Position numbers and translations under genes: made by a program
Notes under the pieces: model-generated
Databases searched by the model: none
Seen by the model: the letters and a program-made list of their open reading frames with translations, nothing else
Told to the model about the DNA's origin: nothing
DNA from: Roseburia sp. CAG:303
GTDB taxonomy: Bacteria > Bacillota > Clostridia > Lachnospirales > Lachnospiraceae
Direction: 5' to 3'
NCBI GenBank assembly: GCA_000437755.1
Contig: FR900158.1
Coordinates: 8,601 to 16,296, forward strand
Length of the DNA stretch: 7,696 nt
Shown: piece by piece, positions 4,554 through 7,696 of the stretch
How positions within the stretch are numbered: the stretch's first letter is position 1
How the letters are laid out: each line of letters opens with the position of its first letter

Positions 4554-5327
4554 ATGGTTAGAGGATTGTATACAGCATATACGGGAATGATTAATCAGCA
4601 GAAGAGACTGGATACCGTAACAAACAATCTGGCGAATGCATCTACGACAGGATTTAAGCGGGAAGGACTTACCTCGAAATCTTTTGACCAGATGCTGACA
4701 GTGAAACTGAATGATTTGTCAGTACCATATCTGAACGAAGGAATCGGGAAAATGAGCCTCGGGGTAAAGATCGGCGAGAATTATACCGATTATTCCCAGG
4801 GATCATTGAAAGAGACCGGTAATACTTATGATCTGGCACTTGCAGGAAATGGATTTTTCACTATTTCCTACACGGACAAGAAGGGAAATACTTCTGAGAA
4901 ATATACCAGAGACGGAGAATTCACCATGGATTCCGAAGGCTATTTAAGAACTCTCGAAGGCGATTATGTCCAGGGAGAGGGCGGAGCTATCATGATTCCG
5001 GTGGAGACTTCCGAGGTGTCCATCCGTGATAACGGAGATATTTATGCGGATGGTGAATATGTGGATTCTTTAAGAATCGTGGATTTTGAAGATTATAATA
5101 ATATCGAGAAGTTTGGGGAAAATCTCTACAACGTTGTGGACGGTGCGACCGAAACAGAATCGACGGCGGCAGTAAAACAGGGATATCTGGAAATGTCCAA
5201 TATCAATGTAGTAAAAGAAATGGTAGAGATGATTACCATCTCAAGAGCCTACGAAAGCAACCAGAAATTAATCCAGACAGAAGATGATATGCTGGATAAA
5301 TCCGTAAATCAGGTCGGAAAAGTATAA
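4554..5327 (+). CDS. flhO: Flagellar basal-body rod protein, FlgF/FlhO type
   Basis: A 257-aa axial rod protein of the flagellar basal body, exported through the flagellar type III apparatus and without a cleavable signal peptide. The N-terminal rod signature covers residues 4-36 (GLYTAYTGM, then NNLANASTTGFKR at 24-36). The middle domain includes YDLALAGNGFFTI and YTRDGEFTMDSEGYL, typical of FlgE/F/G. The C-terminal rod/hook motif covers 210-257 (GYLEMSNINVVKEM, SRAYESNQKLIQ, DDMLDKSVNQVG). Length agrees with FlgF and FlhO (about 250-270). It is the proximal of a tandem FlgF/FlgG pair: the MVRGLYTAYTGM start and first position favour FlgF/FlhO, while the next protein has the more canonical FlgG ends. 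The gap to flhP is 43 nt. Confidence 0.93.
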   Translation: MVRGLYTAYTGMINQQKRLDTVTNNLANASTTGFKREGLTSKSFDQMLTVKLNDLSVPYLNEGIGKMSLGVKIGENYTDYSQGSLKETGNTYDLALAGNGFFTISYTDKKGNTSEKYTRDGEFTMDSEGYLRTLEGDYVQGEGGAIMIPVETSEVSIRDNGDIYADGEYVDSLRIVDFEDYNNIEKFGENLYNVVDGATETESTAAVKQGYLEMSNINVVKEMVEMITISRAYESNQKLIQTEDDMLDKSVNQVGKV

Positions 5328-5370
5328 TGACAGGTAAATTTGCCGCATAACAGAAGGAGGTAAGGCAATT

Positions 5371-6189
5371 ATGATGAGATCACTCTGGACAGCTGCATCA
5401 GGAATGACATCACAGCAGACAGCCGTGGATGTTATTGCAAACAACCTTGCAAATGTCAATACTACAGGATATAAAACACAGTCAGCACAGTTTAAGACAC
5501 TCTTATATCAGACATCACAGTCTGTCACAACAAGTGCAAACGGAGATACCAAACCGGTGGGAGCACAGGTTGGACTGGGTGTAAGAAATTCTGCGATTTC
5601 TACCATCTTTACCCAGGGAAATATTACATCCACAGAGCTGGATACTGATTTTGCAATCGACGGAAAAGGGTTCTTCCAGCTCGAGGATGAGAACGGGGAT
5701 ATCCTGTATACAAGAAACGGATCTTTCACATGGAGTCCGATGAATGACGGAACCATGATGCTCTGCAGCAGCGAAGGATATGGGGTATTAGATACGACAG
5801 GTTTGCCGATCACATTGGATGATACATACAATATGAGTAAAGTTACGATTGATAAAGATGGAAATATCTGTTATCCGGGAGATAACGGACAGGCAGAAAA
5901 AATCGGCATCCAGATTGGACTGGCACAGTTCTCTAATCCGGGCGGACTCGAGAAAGGATCAGAAAGTACTTATCTGGCAACTGATGCATCGGGAGAACCG
6001 ATTCTGGAAGCGGACAGTACGGATATTAAGAAATCAGCACTTCGTCAGGGATATCTGGAAGCAGCCAATGTAAATGTCGCAGATGAGATGGTAAATCTTA
6101 TCGTGGCACAGCGTGCATACGAGATGAATTCAAAGGCAATCACAGCATCGGATGAAATGCTCCAGCAGGCAAACCAGCTGAAGAGATAA
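5371..6189 (+). CDS. flhP: Flagellar basal-body distal rod protein, FlgG/FlhP type
   Basis: A 272-aa rod protein, paralogous to the upstream gene, expected to form the distal rod below the hook. The N-terminus MRSLWTAASGMTSQQ and NNLANVNTTGYK (24-35) is close to canonical FlgG. The middle has DFAIDGKGFFQL and YTRNGSFTWSP. The C-terminus, residues 227-272, carries GYLEAANVNVADEMVNLIVAQRAYE (split by no gap), then ASDEMLQQANQLKR. AGAAGGAGG (5352-5360) precedes two adjacent ATG codons (5371 and 5374) by 10 and 13 nt; the first is used here, though homologues begin MxRS, so either is possible. Relative to E. coli FlgG (260 aa) there is a small insertion in the middle domain. The next gene starts 23 nt after its stop. 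No L- or P-ring genes are nearby, as expected for a Gram-positive. Confidence 0.94.
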   Translation: MMRSLWTAASGMTSQQTAVDVIANNLANVNTTGYKTQSAQFKTLLYQTSQSVTTSANGDTKPVGAQVGLGVRNSAISTIFTQGNITSTELDTDFAIDGKGFFQLEDENGDILYTRNGSFTWSPMNDGTMMLCSSEGYGVLDTTGLPITLDDTYNMSKVTIDKDGNICYPGDNGQAEKIGIQIGLAQFSNPGGLEKGSESTYLATDASGEPILEADSTDIKKSALRQGYLEAANVNVADEMVNLIVAQRAYEMNSKAITASDEMLQQANQLKR

Positions 6190-6195
6190 TCGTAT

Positions 6196-6203
6196 AAGAA
6201 AGG
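6196..6203 (+). promoter_or_regulatory. Ribosome binding site that fixes the FlgJ-N start
   Basis: AAGAAAGG directly abuts the ATG at 6204, leaving no spacer, but sits 9 nt before ATG 6213, which is therefore preferred. Confidence 0.55.
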
Positions 6204-6212
6204 ATGAATAAG

Positions 6213-6584
6213 ATGAATACAATAGCGGGCGGTTCAGATTTATTATCTTACTATAATGAGGCTTATGGCAGTTCCAATACAGGTTCTGCGAACAAACTGC
6301 AGAATACACTTTCTAATGCTGATTATTCCCAGGCAAGTGAAGAAGAATTATATGATGTATGCAAACAGTTTGAGTCCTATTTTGTGGAGCAGGTCATCAA
6401 ACAGATGGAGAAAATGATTCCGGAGAGCGATGAAGATTCCACAGCAAGTAAATATATGGATTACTTTGGTGATACATTATATCAGGAACTGGCAGAAGAT
6501 GTTACTGAGAGTAATAACGGAGAGGGAATTGGCATTGCCAAAACTCTCTACGAGCAGATGAAGAGGAATTACGGACTGGAATAA
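6213..6584 (+). CDS. flgJ: Flagellar rod-binding protein (FlgJ N-terminal domain only)
   Basis: A 123-aa protein with the FlgJ N-terminal rod-binding domain, which caps or assembles the flagellar rod. The domain spans about residues 42-123: EEELYDVCKQFESYFVEQVIKQM at its start, then YMDYFGDTLYQELAEDV and GIGIAKTLYEQMKRNYG. Residues 1-41 are Ser/Asn/Gly-rich and probably flexible. The muramidase domain that follows in gamma-proteobacterial FlgJ (about 310 aa in total) is absent, so wall opening must come from another enzyme. ATG 6213 is chosen over 6204 because of ribosome-site spacing; the difference is three residues. recD2 begins 3 nt after its TAA. The family call is confident; the symbol is used in the single-domain sense. 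Confidence 0.88.
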   Translation: MNTIAGGSDLLSYYNEAYGSSNTGSANKLQNTLSNADYSQASEEELYDVCKQFESYFVEQVIKQMEKMIPESDEDSTASKYMDYFGDTLYQELAEDVTESNNGEGIGIAKTLYEQMKRNYGLE

Positions 6585-6587
6585 TAT

Positions 6588-7696
6588 ATGAGTTCATTAA
6601 GCGGTTATGTGGAAAAAATTGTATACAGAAACAGCGATAATGGATATACAGTGCTTACGGTGGCGGATAAAAGTGACGAAACCACATGCGTAGGCACTTT
6701 TCAGTATATCGGAGAAGGTGAGTACATCGAGATGGAGGGAGAATATATGACACATCCTTCCTATGGAGATCAGTTTGCGATCAAAAGCTATGCGATCAAA
6801 GAGCCGGAAGATGAAAAAGCGATCATAAGATATCTCGGATCGGGTGCGATCAAAGGAGTCGGTGCCGCACTTGCGGACAGAATCGTAAGACATTTCAAAG
6901 AAGACACCTTCCGGGTGATAGAAGAAGAGCCGGAGAGACTGGCAGAAGTGAAAGGCATCAGCAAGAGGATGGCACTGGAAATCGCGGATCAGCTGGAAGA
7001 AAAGAAGGATATGCGAAAAGCCATGATTTTTCTGCAGCAGTATGGCATTTCCATGAATCTGTCGGTTAAAATCTATAAGCAGTACGGACAGGATATCTAT
7101 GTCATGATCAAGAAAAATCCGTATAAACTGGCGGACGATATCCAGGGCATCGGTTTTAAAATAGCAGATGAGATAGCCATGAAAGCAGGCTTCAGCAGCA
7201 CTTCGGATTTTCGTATAAAAAGCGGGATTACTTATCTCCTGTCGCAGGCGGGAATGAACGGACATGCCTATCTGCCGCAGCCGGAGCTGGAACAGATGCT
7301 GAAAGAACTTCTTATGGCGGAGAAAATCGATGTTGAAAAATATCTCATGGATCTCGTGATTGATAAGAAAATTGTGGTAAAAAAGTCGGAAGAGGGCAAC
7401 AGGGTATATTCCGGGATGTATTATTATGCGGAATTGAATATCGCGGCCAAATTAAGAGAGCTGGATATCAGAGAAGATTACCAGGAGAAACAGATTGAGA
7501 AAAAAATCAATGAGATACAGGAGAATACCGGGATTGAGCTGGATGAACTGCAGAAAAGGGCGGTAATGGAAGCGGTAAATTGCGGAATACTGTTGATCAG
7601 CGGTGGTCCGGGTACTGGAAAGACGACAACCATACGAACGATCATCCATTATTTTGAAAATCAGGGAATGGAGATTCTGCTGGCAGCACCGACCGG
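6588..7696 (+). CDS. recD2: RecD2-type (RecD-like) 5'-3' DNA helicase, N-terminal half, cut by the window end
   Basis: An open frame of 369 codons runs off the right edge, starting MSSLSGYVEKIVYRNSDNGYTVLTV, which is a typical RecD2 N-terminal OB-fold (about 1-70). Helix-hairpin-helix elements follow at about 88-100 (IKGVGAALADRIV), 121-134 (VKGISKRMALEIAD) and 186-195 (QGIGFKIADE). A linker region of about 200-320 follows, then Walker A GGPGTGKT (339-346, K345) and the beginning of motif Ia (LLAAPTG, cut by the edge). RecD2 is an SF1B helicase that works without RecBC in genome maintenance; family members are about 720-800 aa, so about half is missing. The ribosome site is weak (GGA 6578-6580) and the 3-nt gap after flgJ suggests translational coupling. 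Confidence 0.95.
   Translation, partial: MSSLSGYVEKIVYRNSDNGYTVLTVADKSDETTCVGTFQYIGEGEYIEMEGEYMTHPSYGDQFAIKSYAIKEPEDEKAIIRYLGSGAIKGVGAALADRIVRHFKEDTFRVIEEEPERLAEVKGISKRMALEIADQLEEKKDMRKAMIFLQQYGISMNLSVKIYKQYGQDIYVMIKKNPYKLADDIQGIGFKIADEIAMKAGFSSTSDFRIKSGITYLLSQAGMNGHAYLPQPELEQMLKELLMAEKIDVEKYLMDLVIDKKIVVKKSEEGNRVYSGMYYYAELNIAAKLRELDIREDYQEKQIEKKINEIQENTGIELDELQKRAVMEAVNCGILLISGGPGTGKTTTIRTIIHYFENQGMEILLAAPT

Noticed and set aside
5327..5350. Seven-codon frame starting in the TAATG overlap at the end of flhO
   Set aside because: No ribosome site of its own and too short to support; the gap is better explained as the spacer carrying the flhP ribosome site.
6597..7265. Long minus-strand open frame of 222 codons opposite recD2
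   Set aside because: Antisense shadow; the plus strand shows clear RecD2 OB-fold, helix-hairpin-helix and Walker A features in a continuous frame.

Overview
The window looks like the chromosome of a motile, spore-forming, low-G+C Firmicute, most likely a member of the Lachnospiraceae (Roseburia / Agathobacter / Eubacterium rectale type). The reasons are a SpoIIID sporulation regulator, FlgF/FlgG-type flagellar rod genes directly behind an MreB/Mbl gene, strong AAGGAG/GGAGG ribosome binding sites, and AT-rich DNA. The family placement is inferred from protein and synteny flavour; no rRNA or other marker is present.

Left block (1-2786, + strand): the last 32 codons of an unidentified gene are followed by a compact ABC exporter cassette. 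It holds two six-helix-type ABC-2 permeases that overlap by ATGA, an ATPase of the BcrA / lantibiotic-immunity type, and an unrecognised basic 93-aa protein 3 nt behind the ATPase. The cassette ends in a strong hairpin terminator. This block is visibly more AT-rich than the flagellar block.

Middle (2769-3529): spoIIID lies on the minus strand, convergent with the ABC cassette. Its stop codon falls inside the loop of the terminator hairpin. It starts at TTG. Between spoIIID and mbl is a gene-free stretch of 491 nt packed with inverted repeats: a perfect 16-bp hairpin, a G+C-rich element with two mutually exclusive stems, an 11-bp and a 7-bp hairpin, and a 9-bp direct repeat. A possible mother-cell sigma promoter with a SpoIIID-like box (for spoIIID) and a perfect TATAAT (for mbl) also lie here. 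This is the least explained part of the window.

Right block (3530-7696, + strand): mbl, flhO (flgF), flhP (flgG), a rod-binding FlgJ-N protein and the first half of recD2 form one apparent operon with gaps of 31, 43, 23 and 3 nt and no visible terminator. The order spoIIID / mbl / flhO / flhP matches Bacillus subtilis, except that spoIIID is reversed here. Mbl directs lateral wall synthesis, FlhO/FlhP and FlgJ-N build the flagellar rod through that wall, and RecD2 is a 5'-3' DNA helicase whose presence in the operon is not explained by function.

I do not see a clearly new defence or mobile system. The best candidates for something undescribed are the structured spoIIID-mbl intergenic region and the small protein attached to the exporter.
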